Below are positions 23,864 to 32,179 of a stretch of 33,658 bases of DNA, in pieces. The notes below the pieces were generated by a model, which did no database searches, had not been told where the DNA came from, and saw only the letters and a list, made by a program, of their open reading frames with translations. Each line of letters opens with the position of its first letter. Position 1 is the stretch's first letter. Source of the stretch: Desulfobacterales bacterium (GTDB lineage Bacteria > Desulfobacterota > Desulfobacteria > Desulfobacterales > JAAELO01); the NCBI GenBank assembly GCA_024226555.1, contig JAAELO010000363.1:1-33658 (forward strand), given 5' to 3'. The translations under genes were made by a program, and so were the position numbers.

Positions 23864-24736
23864 ATGAACAATTATATATGCCAGAAAACGATTGAAAAAG
23901 CGGTGTCCTGTTCAGGAACAGGAGCCCACTCTGGAAAAAAGGTCAATCTTACATTAAAACCAGCCCCGGTTAATAATGGTATAAAGTTTGTTCGCACAGA
24001 CCTGCCCAATTCCCCTGAGGTTAAGGGACTTTTTAATAAAGTTGTTGATACAAGTATGGCAACAGTAATAGGTCATGATGGGGTTATAGTCTCAACTATT
24101 GAACATCTGATGGCAAGTTTTGCTGGTTTTGGTATCGATAATGTAATTGTTGAACTTGATAACTATGAACTTCCAATTCTTGATGGAAGTGCTGAACTCT
24201 ACGCTTCAATTCTTGAAGAAGCCGGTATAAAAGATCTTGAAACACCACGATGCTTTTTCGTTGTGAATGAAAAAATTGAACTGTGTGAAGGTGAAAAAAA
24301 AGTTACAGTTTATCCTTCAGATGTTTATAAATTAACATGCATGATAGATTTCTCACATCCAATGATTGGAAGACAGGAGATCGATGTTGAAATTACCAGT
24401 GAAAATTTCAGAAAAGAGATTGCAAGTGCCAGAACTTTTGGTTTTTTCCAGGACCTCGAATACCTGAAAATGTATGGTCTGGCAAGGGGTGTAACATTAG
24501 ACAGCGGGATAGCTTTTGATAATGAGGGTGGCATTTTAAATGAGAGTGGTTTAAGGTTTGAAAATGAGTGCGTACGGCACAAACTGCTTGATTGTCTTGG
24601 TGATTTCTCCCTGATTGGTATGCCAATTTTAGGACATATTGTAACAGAAAAATCCGGGCATGATTTCAATTACCAGTTTATCAAGAAGTTCTTTAATCAA
24701 AGAAAGGCCTGGGGTACTTGTGAAGTAAAAATATAA
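23864..24736 (+). CDS. lpxC: UDP-3-O-acyl-N-acetylglucosamine deacetylase LpxC
   Basis: Zn-dependent amidase for the committed step of lipid A synthesis. The 290-residue protein has TIEHLMAS (Glu80 as base, ligand His81), the second and third ligands in VRHKLLDCLGD (His239, Asp243) and the acidic-loop histidine His266 in SGHDFNY. GTGAHSGKKV near the start and SARTFGFFQDLEYLKMYGLA complete the family pattern. The length fits the shorter LpxC form without the C-terminal extension that E. coli LpxC uses for FtsH degradation, so control by that route is doubtful. It is separated from lpxA and fabZ by 20 kb. Repeat elements sit 29 bp before its ATG and directly after its stop codon. The ribosome site is weak (AAAG, about 12 bases upstream). 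Confidence 0.97.
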   Translation: MNNYICQKTIEKAVSCSGTGAHSGKKVNLTLKPAPVNNGIKFVRTDLPNSPEVKGLFNKVVDTSMATVIGHDGVIVSTIEHLMASFAGFGIDNVIVELDNYELPILDGSAELYASILEEAGIKDLETPRCFFVVNEKIELCEGEKKVTVYPSDVYKLTCMIDFSHPMIGRQEIDVEITSENFRKEIASARTFGFFQDLEYLKMYGLARGVTLDSGIAFDNEGGILNESGLRFENECVRHKLLDCLGDFSLIGMPILGHIVTEKSGHDFNYQFIKKFFNQRKAWGTCEVKI

Positions 24737-24738
24737 AC

Positions 24739-24764
24739 TTTATAAAATAAAAGCTTTTTATAAA
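24739..24764. repeat. Type-B nested hairpin (site I)
   Basis: Perfect 9-bp arms TTTATAAAA / TTTTATAAA around TAAAAGCT. It begins 2 bases after the lpxC stop codon, where it could also act in transcript ending. Confidence 0.65.
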
Positions 24765-24798
24765 CGAATCATCTCGTTATTTTTTGTTATGCAGAGAT

Positions 24799-24824
24799 TT
24801 TATAAAACTAAAAGATTTTATAAA
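24799..24824. repeat. Type-B nested hairpin (site II)
   Basis: Perfect 9-bp arms TTTATAAAA / TTTTATAAA around CTAAAAGA, inserted between TATGC and the TGTATTTCA landmark with the flank AGAGA on its left and CG on its right. Confidence 0.7.
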
Positions 24825-24899
24825 CGCTGTATTTCATCAAAAATCCTAATTATTAGAGGTTCCCTATAGGTAATCCTTTCATTAATGATCACATAGGCG

Positions 24900-24928
24900 T
24901 TGAATTTGAACTAAACATCAAATTATCT
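24900..24928 (+). promoter_or_regulatory. Candidate promoter for the DUF4390-ntrYX operon
   Basis: TTGAAT, a 17-base spacer, then TTATCT. It lies about 100 bases upstream of the DUF4390 ATG, in the stretch 24865-25028 that holds no repeat or gene. It is a motif match only. Confidence 0.3.
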
Positions 24929-25028
24929 TGCCATTTCGGCATCATTCAACTATAAAATTACTATTCACAGAATCTATGGGAACTATATGGGTAGAAATTC
25001 TTTTAAATTAGAACAGGTATATAAATAA

Positions 25029-25586
25029 ATGGTTAGAAAGACATTTCTTTTCCTTATAATAGTAGCACTGATAATTACTTCAAAGGCATTTGCCAAAGAC
25101 CCTGAACTTTCAAATATAATAGTTACAAATACCAGAGATGATCTTTTAATTTTTTTAAAGGTTGATAATGCTTTTAATAAAAAACTGATGGATGAAATCA
25201 AAAGTGGTCTTCCAACATCTTTTACTTATCTTGTGAACCTTGACAGAGTTCGTTCTCTATGGATGGACAAAAATATAGTTGAGCTAACTTTTAAACATAC
25301 AATAAAATGGGATAGCCTTAAAAACGAATATACTGTCATAAGATCATGGGAGAACAACAAAAAAAGAAAAACCAGATCTTTTATAGAAGCTGCAAAACTT
25401 ATGACAGAAGTTGACAGTTTAAAAGTAGCTTCTCTTGCAACTCTTGAAAAAGGTGAGCTTTATAAAATCCGTGCAAAATCTGAATTAAGAATAGTGAGAC
25501 TTCCTCTTCGAATGGACTACGTATTGTTTTTCGTATCATACTGGGATTTTGAAACAGACTGGCACGCTGTCGAATTTATTTATTAG
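25029..25586 (+). CDS. DUF4390 family exported protein
   Basis: Function unknown. The 185-residue protein has a signal peptide (MVRKTFLFLIIVALIITSKAFA, cleavage near residue 22) and a mature part rich in alternating strands (DLLIFLKVDNAF, GLPTSFTYLVNLDR, ENNKKRKTRSFIEAAKLM). It ends with the family-typical block RLPLRMDYVLFFVSYWDFET and the aromatic C-terminus WHAVEFIY. DUF4390 genes are commonly found directly before an NtrY-like kinase, and here the kinase gene starts 22 bp downstream, so an envelope-sensing accessory role is plausible but unproven. ACAGG about 11 bases before the ATG may be the ribosome site. Confidence 0.82.
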   Translation: MVRKTFLFLIIVALIITSKAFAKDPELSNIIVTNTRDDLLIFLKVDNAFNKKLMDEIKSGLPTSFTYLVNLDRVRSLWMDKNIVELTFKHTIKWDSLKNEYTVIRSWENNKKRKTRSFIEAAKLMTEVDSLKVASLATLEKGELYKIRAKSELRIVRLPLRMDYVLFFVSYWDFETDWHAVEFIY

Positions 25587-25608
25587 TACAATTTAAAATT
25601 AAAAAATT

Positions 25609-27840
25609 ATGAATAAGGGACAACATCATAAATTACCAACATCCTTGACTCCTCAGGAACAGAGACGTAGGAAGAGAGAGGGTATTTCAATTATTCTGAT
25701 AATTGTGGTTGTTGCTTTGATCTCTTTTTCAGAATCCCAGATTTCAAGATTAGGTGGTAATTTCCCTGTTTCAAACACTGTGATGATGTTTGTTTTGATA
25801 AACATCAATCTACTTTTACTGCTTACACTAATCTTTCTTGTTTTAAGGAACCTTGTAAAGCTTTATTACGACAGAAAGCATAAGGTACTGGGCGCAAAAC
25901 TCAGAACCAAGCTTCTTGTAGCATTTCTTTCACTAACTCTACTGCCAACAATTGTGCTTTTCTTTTTTTCAATTCAGTTTATATCAAGTAGTATTGAATA
26001 CTGGTTTAACGCACCAATGGGCAATGCTCTTGAAAATTCACTAAATGTGGGCAGGCAGTTTTATATACATGCAGATCAATCCAACAGTTTCTTTTGCGAA
26101 AGGATATCCTATCAGATAGATAAAAAGGACTATCTTGAGAAGAACAAGCTAAAAGCTCTTGAACATTATATTTTAGTCAGTAGGAAAGAGTTTAATATAC
26201 ATGCCATAGAAGTATATGATAAAAATTATAAGAGATTAAGTTTTACAACCTATGACACAATTAGCAGTGCAACATTTAATTTTGTTGCGGCTGATGATCT
26301 GCAAAAGAATATGGGGAACAGAAAAACCCGAACCATTACTGAAAGTAATACTGGTGGTGGGGAGCTGATTCGTACAATATCAACTATCCCGTTCGGTGTT
26401 AAGCAGGAGGAAGCAAAAGGGTTTGTTGTAATATCCTTTTATGTAACACCCTATTTGATTGAGAATATAGAAACCATAAAAAAAGGTATTGAGTCCTATA
26501 GGCAAAATATACTCTATAAACCAACTGTACAGTCCACTTACTACATAGCGCTTTCCATTGTTGGTTTGCTGGTGGTTTTTTGTGCTGTCTGGTTTGCTTT
26601 TTACCTTGCAAAAACAATTACAATTCCAATTATGGAACTTGTTGAAGGAACAAAAAGAGTTGCCGATGGTGACCTTGGTTTTCATATTGATAAGACTTCA
26701 TCAGATGAAATTGGCAGCCTTGTTGATTCTTTTAACCTTATGACCCGTGATATAGCAATAAGTCGGGAACAGCTTTCACTATCAGCAAGAATGCTTCGTC
26801 AGCAGAATATTGAGATTGAAGAAAGACGCCTTTATATGGAGGTTGTTTTAAAAAATATATCAGCAGGCGTTATCTCAATTGACTCAAATGGTATAATAAC
26901 AACTATTAATAAAGCAGCAGAAAAACTTCTCAATCTGAAGATAGAAAATGTTCTTCAAAGAAACTACAGAACTCTTTTGGGAGATCAGGAGAAGAATCTG
27001 ATTGAGGAGATTAGTAGTAAGGTTCAGAATGCAGAGGACCTGGAATTTAGACAGACTGTAACTGTTGATGGTGAGAAAAAAAGTTTTATCGTGAATTTTA
27101 ATGTTTTAAAGGATGATAGTGGAAATGTTCTTGGAAATGTTATGGTTTTTGATGATCTAACTGAACTTGAAAAAGCACAGAGACAGGCTGCGTGGAGAGA
27201 GGTCGCGAGAAGGGTGGCACATGAGGTTAAAAATCCATTAACACCGATTTCACTATCAGCCCAGAGATTAAAAAGGAAATACTCAAAAAGAATTAATGAA
27301 CCTGTCTTTGACGAATGTACAAGAATGATAATTGATCATGTGGAATTGATCAGAAACCTTGCAAATACTTTTGCCACCTTTGCCAAGTTCCCCACTGCAA
27401 ATCCTGTGAAATGCAGTTTACAGGGCATTATTGATGAAACTGTTGTATTGTATAAGGAGAGCCATGAGGCAATAGATTTTCAAATTGATTTTGGAGATGA
27501 CATCCCTGAACTAAATCTGGACAGACAGCAAATAAAGCAGGCTATGATCAACCTTATTGATAATGCAATCTCCTCAATAAAAACAGAAGGAACAATTGGG
27601 ATTAAACTTAGCTTCTCAGAAAACAAAAATTTTGTTAGACTAAGCATTGTTGATTCTGGTGAAGGGATTCCAACAGATGTTAAAGCAAGATTATTTGAAC
27701 CTTATTTTTCAACGAAAAGAGCGGGAACAGGCTTAGGTCTTGCAATTGTAAATTCAATTGTTTCCGACCATAATGCAACCATTACAGTAACAGATAATTA
27801 CCCAAAGGGAGCGAGATTTATAATTGAGTTTCCGGTATAA
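25609..27840 (+). CDS. NtrY-like membrane sensor histidine kinase
   Basis: Sensor kinase of 743 residues. Three hydrophobic segments lie in the first ~130 residues (~28-45, ~58-85, ~103-125), then a periplasmic sensory part to ~305, a fourth helix (~308-335) and a HAMP domain (~335-388). A PAS domain (~405-510, MEVVLKNISAGVISIDSNGI) leads to the dimerisation helix with phospho-acceptor His538 in HEVKNPLTPISLSAQRLKRK. The ATPase shows N-box INLIDNAISS, G1 VDSGEGIP, F-box LFEPYFSTK and G2 GTGLGLAIV. The HEVKNPLTPI motif is characteristic of NtrY. The response-regulator gene follows after 23 bp. The signal is unknown; nitrogen control is traditional for the family, but redox and envelope roles are also reported. 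Confidence 0.93.
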   Translation: MNKGQHHKLPTSLTPQEQRRRKREGISIILIIVVVALISFSESQISRLGGNFPVSNTVMMFVLININLLLLLTLIFLVLRNLVKLYYDRKHKVLGAKLRTKLLVAFLSLTLLPTIVLFFFSIQFISSSIEYWFNAPMGNALENSLNVGRQFYIHADQSNSFFCERISYQIDKKDYLEKNKLKALEHYILVSRKEFNIHAIEVYDKNYKRLSFTTYDTISSATFNFVAADDLQKNMGNRKTRTITESNTGGGELIRTISTIPFGVKQEEAKGFVVISFYVTPYLIENIETIKKGIESYRQNILYKPTVQSTYYIALSIVGLLVVFCAVWFAFYLAKTITIPIMELVEGTKRVADGDLGFHIDKTSSDEIGSLVDSFNLMTRDIAISREQLSLSARMLRQQNIEIEERRLYMEVVLKNISAGVISIDSNGIITTINKAAEKLLNLKIENVLQRNYRTLLGDQEKNLIEEISSKVQNAEDLEFRQTVTVDGEKKSFIVNFNVLKDDSGNVLGNVMVFDDLTELEKAQRQAAWREVARRVAHEVKNPLTPISLSAQRLKRKYSKRINEPVFDECTRMIIDHVELIRNLANTFATFAKFPTANPVKCSLQGIIDETVVLYKESHEAIDFQIDFGDDIPELNLDRQQIKQAMINLIDNAISSIKTEGTIGIKLSFSENKNFVRLSIVDSGEGIPTDVKARLFEPYFSTKRAGTGLGLAIVNSIVSDHNATITVTDNYPKGARFIIEFPV

Positions 27841-27863
27841 TTTATAAAGAAGGATTTTTTAAG

Positions 27864-29210
27864 ATGTTTCCAACAATACTGATAGTCGATGATGAACCTT
27901 CAATTAGAGAGTCTTTAAAGGGTATTCTTTCTGATGAGGGGTTTGAAGTTTTAACAGCACCTAATGGCTACGAGGGTTTAAAAGTTATAGAGGCTGAAAT
28001 GCCGGACCTGGTCCTTTTGGATATATGGATGCCAGGTATTGATGGGCTTGAAACTCTTAAAGAGATTAAAAAAGATAACCCTTTCCTTCCGGTTATTATG
28101 ATAACAGGCCACGGGACGATAGAAACAGCAGTAGACTCCACAAAACAAGGGGCCTATGACTTTATCGAAAAACCACTTTCAATAGATAAAGTTATTGTAA
28201 CTATAAATAATGCTTTGAATTTCAGACGCCTTGAAGAGGAAAATAAATTTCTTAGAAAGAAAACCATTGAAAAAAACTCAATAGAGGGGAAAAGCTCAAA
28301 AATACTTGAACTAAGACAGGAAATTATGGCTGCAGCCCCATCTGATGCTTCAATTCTCATAACCGGAGAAAATGGAACAGGAAAAGAGCTTGTTGCAAGA
28401 ACCCTTCACCAACTAAGTATTCGTGCAGATTATCCACTTATTAAACTAAATTGCGCAACAATACCGGAAGAACTTGTAGAAAGTGAACTTTTCGGTCATG
28501 AAAAGGGAGCTTTTACAGGTGCAACGTCAAAAAGTCTAGGTAGCTTTGAACTTGCTGCTGGTGGAACACTCTTCCTTGACGAAATAGGAGAGATGAGTGT
28601 TAAGAATCAGGGGAAACTTCTTGAAGTTATCGAATCAAAACAGTTTAGAAGAGTTGGTGGAGAAAGAGTAATTCAGGCAGATATCAGAATCATAGTTGCT
28701 ACAAATAAACCTCTTCCTGAAGAGATAAAAAAAGGTAATTTCAGAGAGGACCTTTACTTCCGTTTAAAAGTTGTACCTATCAAAGTTCCAAAACTTTCTG
28801 AAAGAATTGAAGACTTACCCCTGCTTGCAAAAACATTTCTAAACAAAAATGCAAGGAAATATGAAAGCACTGAAAAAGAGATAACAGAAGAAGCCCTTAA
28901 CATTTTAAGCAAATATAACTGGCCGGGGAATATTCGCGAGTTTAAAAACCTTCTGGAACGTCTTATGATTGTAGTGGATGCAGAGACAATTACAGCTGAT
29001 GACATTCCGGTTCATTATAAAGAAAATGTTGATAATGATAATTACCTCAACTTTAAAACATTTGATGATGCAAAAAAAGCATTTGAGATAAGTTTTATCG
29101 AGAAAAAACTTATTCAAAATAATGGTAACGTAAAAGGTACAGCCAAGGCTATGGGTATTAGTGTTTCCACCTTAAAACGAAAAATGAAAGCGAACAAAAA
29201 AAGCAAGTGA
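27864..29210 (+). CDS. NtrX/NtrC-type sigma-54-dependent response regulator
   Basis: Partner of the upstream kinase. The 448-residue protein has a receiver domain with phospho-acceptor Asp53 (VLLDIWMPGIDG), conserved Thr81 and Lys103. The AAA+ domain shows Walker A GENGTGKE (168-175), the sigma-54 contact loop GAFTGA (215-220), Walker B GGTLFLDE (233-240) and the arginine-finger region FREDLYFRL. The C-terminal Fis-type helix-turn-helix is at ~415-445 (NVKGTAKAMGISVSTLKRKM). It should therefore activate sigma-54 promoters; I saw no clear GG-N10-GC site in the window's intergenic regions. The stop codon overlaps the rsmD start (GTGA). Confidence 0.94.
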   Translation: MFPTILIVDDEPSIRESLKGILSDEGFEVLTAPNGYEGLKVIEAEMPDLVLLDIWMPGIDGLETLKEIKKDNPFLPVIMITGHGTIETAVDSTKQGAYDFIEKPLSIDKVIVTINNALNFRRLEEENKFLRKKTIEKNSIEGKSSKILELRQEIMAAAPSDASILITGENGTGKELVARTLHQLSIRADYPLIKLNCATIPEELVESELFGHEKGAFTGATSKSLGSFELAAGGTLFLDEIGEMSVKNQGKLLEVIESKQFRRVGGERVIQADIRIIVATNKPLPEEIKKGNFREDLYFRLKVVPIKVPKLSERIEDLPLLAKTFLNKNARKYESTEKEITEEALNILSKYNWPGNIREFKNLLERLMIVVDAETITADDIPVHYKENVDNDNYLNFKTFDDAKKAFEISFIEKKLIQNNGNVKGTAKAMGISVSTLKRKMKANKKSK

Positions 29211-29761
29211 GAATTATAGGTGGAAAACATAAACGTAGAAAACTTTTTTCTGTACCCGGTTTAGGAACCAGACCCACAACAGATAGGGTTCGGGAGACGC
29301 TTTTTAATATTATCTCCTTTGAAATCCAGGACGCGTATGTTTTGGATCTTTTCGCAGGAACAGGAGCTTTTGGTTTGGAGTCCCTTAGTCGCGGAGCAAA
29401 ATTTTCTGTATTTGCAGATAATAATAAACAAGCCTTGTCAGTTATAAAAAAAAATATAGAGTGTTTAAAAGAGCTTAAAAACTCGAAAGTTGTTAAGTGT
29501 GATATTACAAAAAATCTAACCCCTCTTTTAATCTCTGAATTTAAATTTAATCTTGTGTTTCTTGATCCTCCATATGAAAAAGGTATGGTAAAAAAAACTC
29601 TTATTAATTTAGGAAACAGTAAGTTACTTGCAAATAATGCTAAAATTATAGTAGAACATTCAAAATCTGAAAAGATTGAACAAATAGAGTTATTAAGTCT
29701 GAATGATGAAAGAGTTTATGGCAGAACGAAAGTTTCTTTTTTAAATTATAATAATGATTAA
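29207..29761 (+). CDS. rsmD: 16S rRNA (guanine966-N2)-methyltransferase RsmD
   Basis: Methylates G966 of 16S rRNA using SAM. The 184-residue protein shows the N-terminal family signature RIIGGKHKRRKL with GTRPTTDRVRETLFNI, SAM motif I VLDLFAGTGAFGLESLSRG (~45-63) and the catalytic DPPY (120-123). It begins with GTG inside the end of the ntrX gene (GTGA overlap), so it is translationally coupled to a transcription factor gene with no obvious functional link. It is followed by coaD, its common neighbour across bacteria. Confidence 0.95.
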   Translation: MRIIGGKHKRRKLFSVPGLGTRPTTDRVRETLFNIISFEIQDAYVLDLFAGTGAFGLESLSRGAKFSVFADNNKQALSVIKKNIECLKELKNSKVVKCDITKNLTPLLISEFKFNLVFLDPPYEKGMVKKTLINLGNSKLLANNAKIIVEHSKSEKIEQIELLSLNDERVYGRTKVSFLNYNND

Positions 29762-29773
29762 CAGGTGAAAATA

Positions 29774-30250
29774 ATGGGAAAAATTGCAATTTACCCTGGT
29801 TCTTTCGACCCTATTACAAATGGTCATGTGGATATTATTGAGAGAGCTCAAAAACTTTTTGATAATGTTATTGTTAGTATTTTACATAACCCAGCCAAAA
29901 ATGCCCTTTTTACAGTTGAAGAACGTATTGATCTCATTGAGACAAGCTTAAAAGGTATGAAAAATGTAACTGTACAGTCTTTCAATGGTCTTTTAGTAGA
30001 TTTTGCCGAGCAGGTTAATGCTGATGTAATAATAAGAGGTATGCGTGCTGTTTCAGATTTTGATAATGAATTTCATATGGCGATGATGAATAGAAGATTA
30101 AACAGAAAAATTCAGACAGTTTTTTTAATGACCGGTATGCGCTGGGTTTTCACAAGTTCTTCAGGTATTAAAGAGGTTGCAGCTTTTGGTGGAAGTGTTG
30201 AAGGAATTGTCCCTCCCTATGTTGAGCAAAAATTAAAAGAAAAATACTAG
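29774..30250 (+). CDS. coaD: Phosphopantetheine adenylyltransferase CoaD
   Basis: Penultimate enzyme of coenzyme A synthesis. From the chosen ATG the protein is 158 residues, with the nucleotidyltransferase motif YPGSFDPITNGHVDII (His18 as in E. coli), RGMRAVSDFDNEFHMAMMNR and a late SSSGIKEVAAFGG block matching the family's SSSxVKE. An upstream GTG (29765) is in frame, but AGGTG then sits at the correct spacing for the ATG, so I take the ATG. It starts 12 bp after rsmD. Its TAG stop lies inside a stretch resembling a repeat terminus (see 30248-30259). Confidence 0.95.
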   Translation: MGKIAIYPGSFDPITNGHVDIIERAQKLFDNVIVSILHNPAKNALFTVEERIDLIETSLKGMKNVTVQSFNGLLVDFAEQVNADVIIRGMRAVSDFDNEFHMAMMNRRLNRKIQTVFLMTGMRWVFTSSSGIKEVAAFGGSVEGIVPPYVEQKLKEKY

Positions 30251-30259
30251 AGGTTTCCC
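30248..30259 (+). repeat. Possible solo element terminus at the coaD stop / lysR ribosome site
   Basis: TAGAGGTTTCCC, followed by TAT, differs from the family right end TTAGAGGTTCCC(TAT) by one extra T. It supplies both the coaD TAG stop and the AGAGG that precedes the LysR ATG by 9 bases. Chance is possible for so short a match. Confidence 0.3.
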
Positions 30260-30260
30260 T

Positions 30261-31190
30261 ATGGATCTTTGGCAAATGAAAGTATTCACCAAAGTGGTGG
30301 AATGTAAAAGTTTTTCAAAAGGTGGTAAAGAAGTGTACCTTTCCCAACCCACTGTTAGCAGCCATATAAAAGATCTTGAAGAGCATGTGGGTTGCACACT
30401 CTTAGATAGAATGGGAAAAGAGGTTGTTCCTACAGAAGCAGGTTTAATCCTATATGAATATTCAATAAAATTATTGAAATTAAGGGATGAAACCGAAGAA
30501 GTGCTCTCAAAGTTTCTTGGAAAAATTCATGGGAAAATCAATTGCGGTGGAAGTACTATTCCCGGTGGATATATTCTACCCAAAATTATAAGTGAATTTG
30601 TAAAAAAGTATAAAGACGTTACAATCAATCTCGGCATTAAGGATACAACAGAGATAATTGAAGAGATTGAATCGGGTAAACTTGAATATGGAGTTGTTGG
30701 AGCAAAGGCTACAAATAAAAACATTACCCAGCATAAATTAATTTCAGACAAGCTTTGCCTGGTCGTTGCTAATGACCATAAATGGAATGATAAAAAGAGT
30801 ATATCTGTTGAACAGATTTTTGAAGAACCTTTCATTTCAAGAGAGCAGGGTTCAGGCACTTTAAAGTCTATATCACTGAGTCTTATAAAAGCAGGCTATG
30901 ATATTAAAAAACTAAAAGTAATTGCTGAAATGGGTAATACTGTGTCTGTTTGTCAGGCTGTAAAAAACAATGCCGGAATCTCAATACTCTCCCCAATAGC
31001 TGTTGCAGATGAATTAAAATACGGAACGCTTAAAGCTCTCGATATTACAGGGATTGACCTTTCTCGTAATTTTTATCTTACAAAACACAAGTACAAAACT
31101 CTATCTCCCACAGGAGAACTGTTTTTGAACTTTATTAAAGATCAAACAAAAGAACTGTTTTCAGATATTGGGAAACAGGAAGAAAAATAA
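30261..31190 (+). CDS. LysR-family transcriptional regulator
   Basis: Tetrameric activator/repressor type. In the 309 residues the N-terminal winged helix-turn-helix (~1-60) reads MDLWQMKVFTKVVECKSFSK and VYLSQPTVSSHIKDLEEHVG, and a linker helix reaches ~88. The effector-binding domain (~90-300) has the CysB/CbbR-like start GKINCGGSTIPGGYILPKII. No ligand can be predicted. Unusually for LysR genes, it is not divergent from a target but runs inside a string of co-oriented genes: 10 bp after coaD and 19 bp before the DUF368 gene. DUF368 or a distant locus could be its target. Confidence 0.9.
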   Translation: MDLWQMKVFTKVVECKSFSKGGKEVYLSQPTVSSHIKDLEEHVGCTLLDRMGKEVVPTEAGLILYEYSIKLLKLRDETEEVLSKFLGKIHGKINCGGSTIPGGYILPKIISEFVKKYKDVTINLGIKDTTEIIEEIESGKLEYGVVGAKATNKNITQHKLISDKLCLVVANDHKWNDKKSISVEQIFEEPFISREQGSGTLKSISLSLIKAGYDIKKLKVIAEMGNTVSVCQAVKNNAGISILSPIAVADELKYGTLKALDITGIDLSRNFYLTKHKYKTLSPTGELFLNFIKDQTKELFSDIGKQEEK

Positions 31191-31209
31191 AAGGTTTATA
31201 AAATAATAA

Positions 31210-32178
31210 TTGCATAAATTAATAGAAGCATTTCAAAATAGTTCCGGCCCACGTGGGTTTTATGAATCTTTGTCACTAATCCTTAAAAGTTTTTTTATGG
31301 GAGCTGCCAATGTTATTCCCGGTGTTTCGGGTGGCACAATTGCACTTATCACAGGAATATATGAGCCCCTTTTAAACTCTTTGAAATCAGTAAATTCAAA
31401 TGTTGTTAAGAGTTTACTCAGGTTTGATTTTTATAACGCAATAAAAACTATGCATACAAAGTTCCTTTTCTATCTTTTTATTGGAACAATATTGTCAATT
31501 ATATCACTGGCAAAGGTTACTCGTTACTGCCTTGAATATTATCCTGAATTTACATGCTCTTTGTTCCTGGGTTTAATTTTAGCTTCTGTTCTTCTTGTTG
31601 GAAAAGATATTAAAAACTGGATTGGAAGTGCTGGTATCTCACTCCTGTTTTTTGGAATTCTTGCTTACATAATAGTCGGACTTATCCCTGTTAATACACC
31701 CGAGGCTCTCTGGTTTATTTTTTTTGCAGGAGTCATTTCCATAAGTGCAATGATACTGCCAGGTTTATCAGGGGCTTTTATTTTACTTCTTCTTGGAAAA
31801 TACTCTTTTATAATGGGGGCCGTTCAAAAACCATTCCTATTATCAAATTTAATCATTCTATCTGTCTTTGCACTCGGCTGTCTTGTCGGGCTTGCAGGAT
31901 TTTCAAGAATTTTAAGCTATTTTATGGACCGCTATAGCAATGTTACACTTGCTGCTCTAACAGGGCTAATGTTAGGCTCTTTGCGAAAAATATGGCCGTT
32001 TAAAGAAGTAATTGAAAGTAAATTTATAAATAATAAGCTTGTTGTTATAAGTGAAAAAAATATTTTCCCTGAACAACTGGATACAACGTTATTTGTCTCT
32101 TTATTGCTTTGTATTACTGGTTTTGCAATAATAATTCTTCTCGAAAAATTTGCGGTAAAAGAAAATATCACAGAATAA
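31210..32178 (+). CDS. DUF368 membrane protein (PopT-like undecaprenyl-phosphate translocase family)
   Basis: Polytopic inner-membrane protein of 322 residues with roughly 8-9 hydrophobic segments. It opens with the DUF368 hallmark SFFMGAANVIPGVSGGTIAL (~27-46), and a second, inverted-repeat-like half carries SISAMILPGLSGAFILLLLG (~177-196). Members of this family (PopT) have been shown to recycle undecaprenyl phosphate to the cytoplasmic face for wall and envelope polymer synthesis; that role is transferred from the family. The start is a TTG with AAAGG about 15 bases upstream; the ATG at codon 30 would cut the hallmark and is unlikely. An intact inverted-repeat element begins 1 base after its stop. 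Confidence 0.85.
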   Translation: MHKLIEAFQNSSGPRGFYESLSLILKSFFMGAANVIPGVSGGTIALITGIYEPLLNSLKSVNSNVVKSLLRFDFYNAIKTMHTKFLFYLFIGTILSIISLAKVTRYCLEYYPEFTCSLFLGLILASVLLVGKDIKNWIGSAGISLLFFGILAYIIVGLIPVNTPEALWFIFFAGVISISAMILPGLSGAFILLLLGKYSFIMGAVQKPFLLSNLIILSVFALGCLVGLAGFSRILSYFMDRYSNVTLAALTGLMLGSLRKIWPFKEVIESKFINNKLVVISEKNIFPEQLDTTLFVSLLLCITGFAIIILLEKFAVKENITE

Positions 32179-32179
32179 A

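Larger units (their letters stand above)
24737..24864 (+). repeat. Truncated element directly after the lpxC stop, with two type-B hairpins
   Basis: The left half is missing: the first base after the lpxC TAA is already within the inserted hairpin. The rest is in family order: hairpin (24739-24764), CGAATCATCTCGTTATTTTT, GTTATGC, second hairpin (24799-24824), then TGTATTTCATCAAAAATC and the right end ATTATTAGAGGTTCCC. It is the only copy with hairpins at both central sites. Confidence 0.8.
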
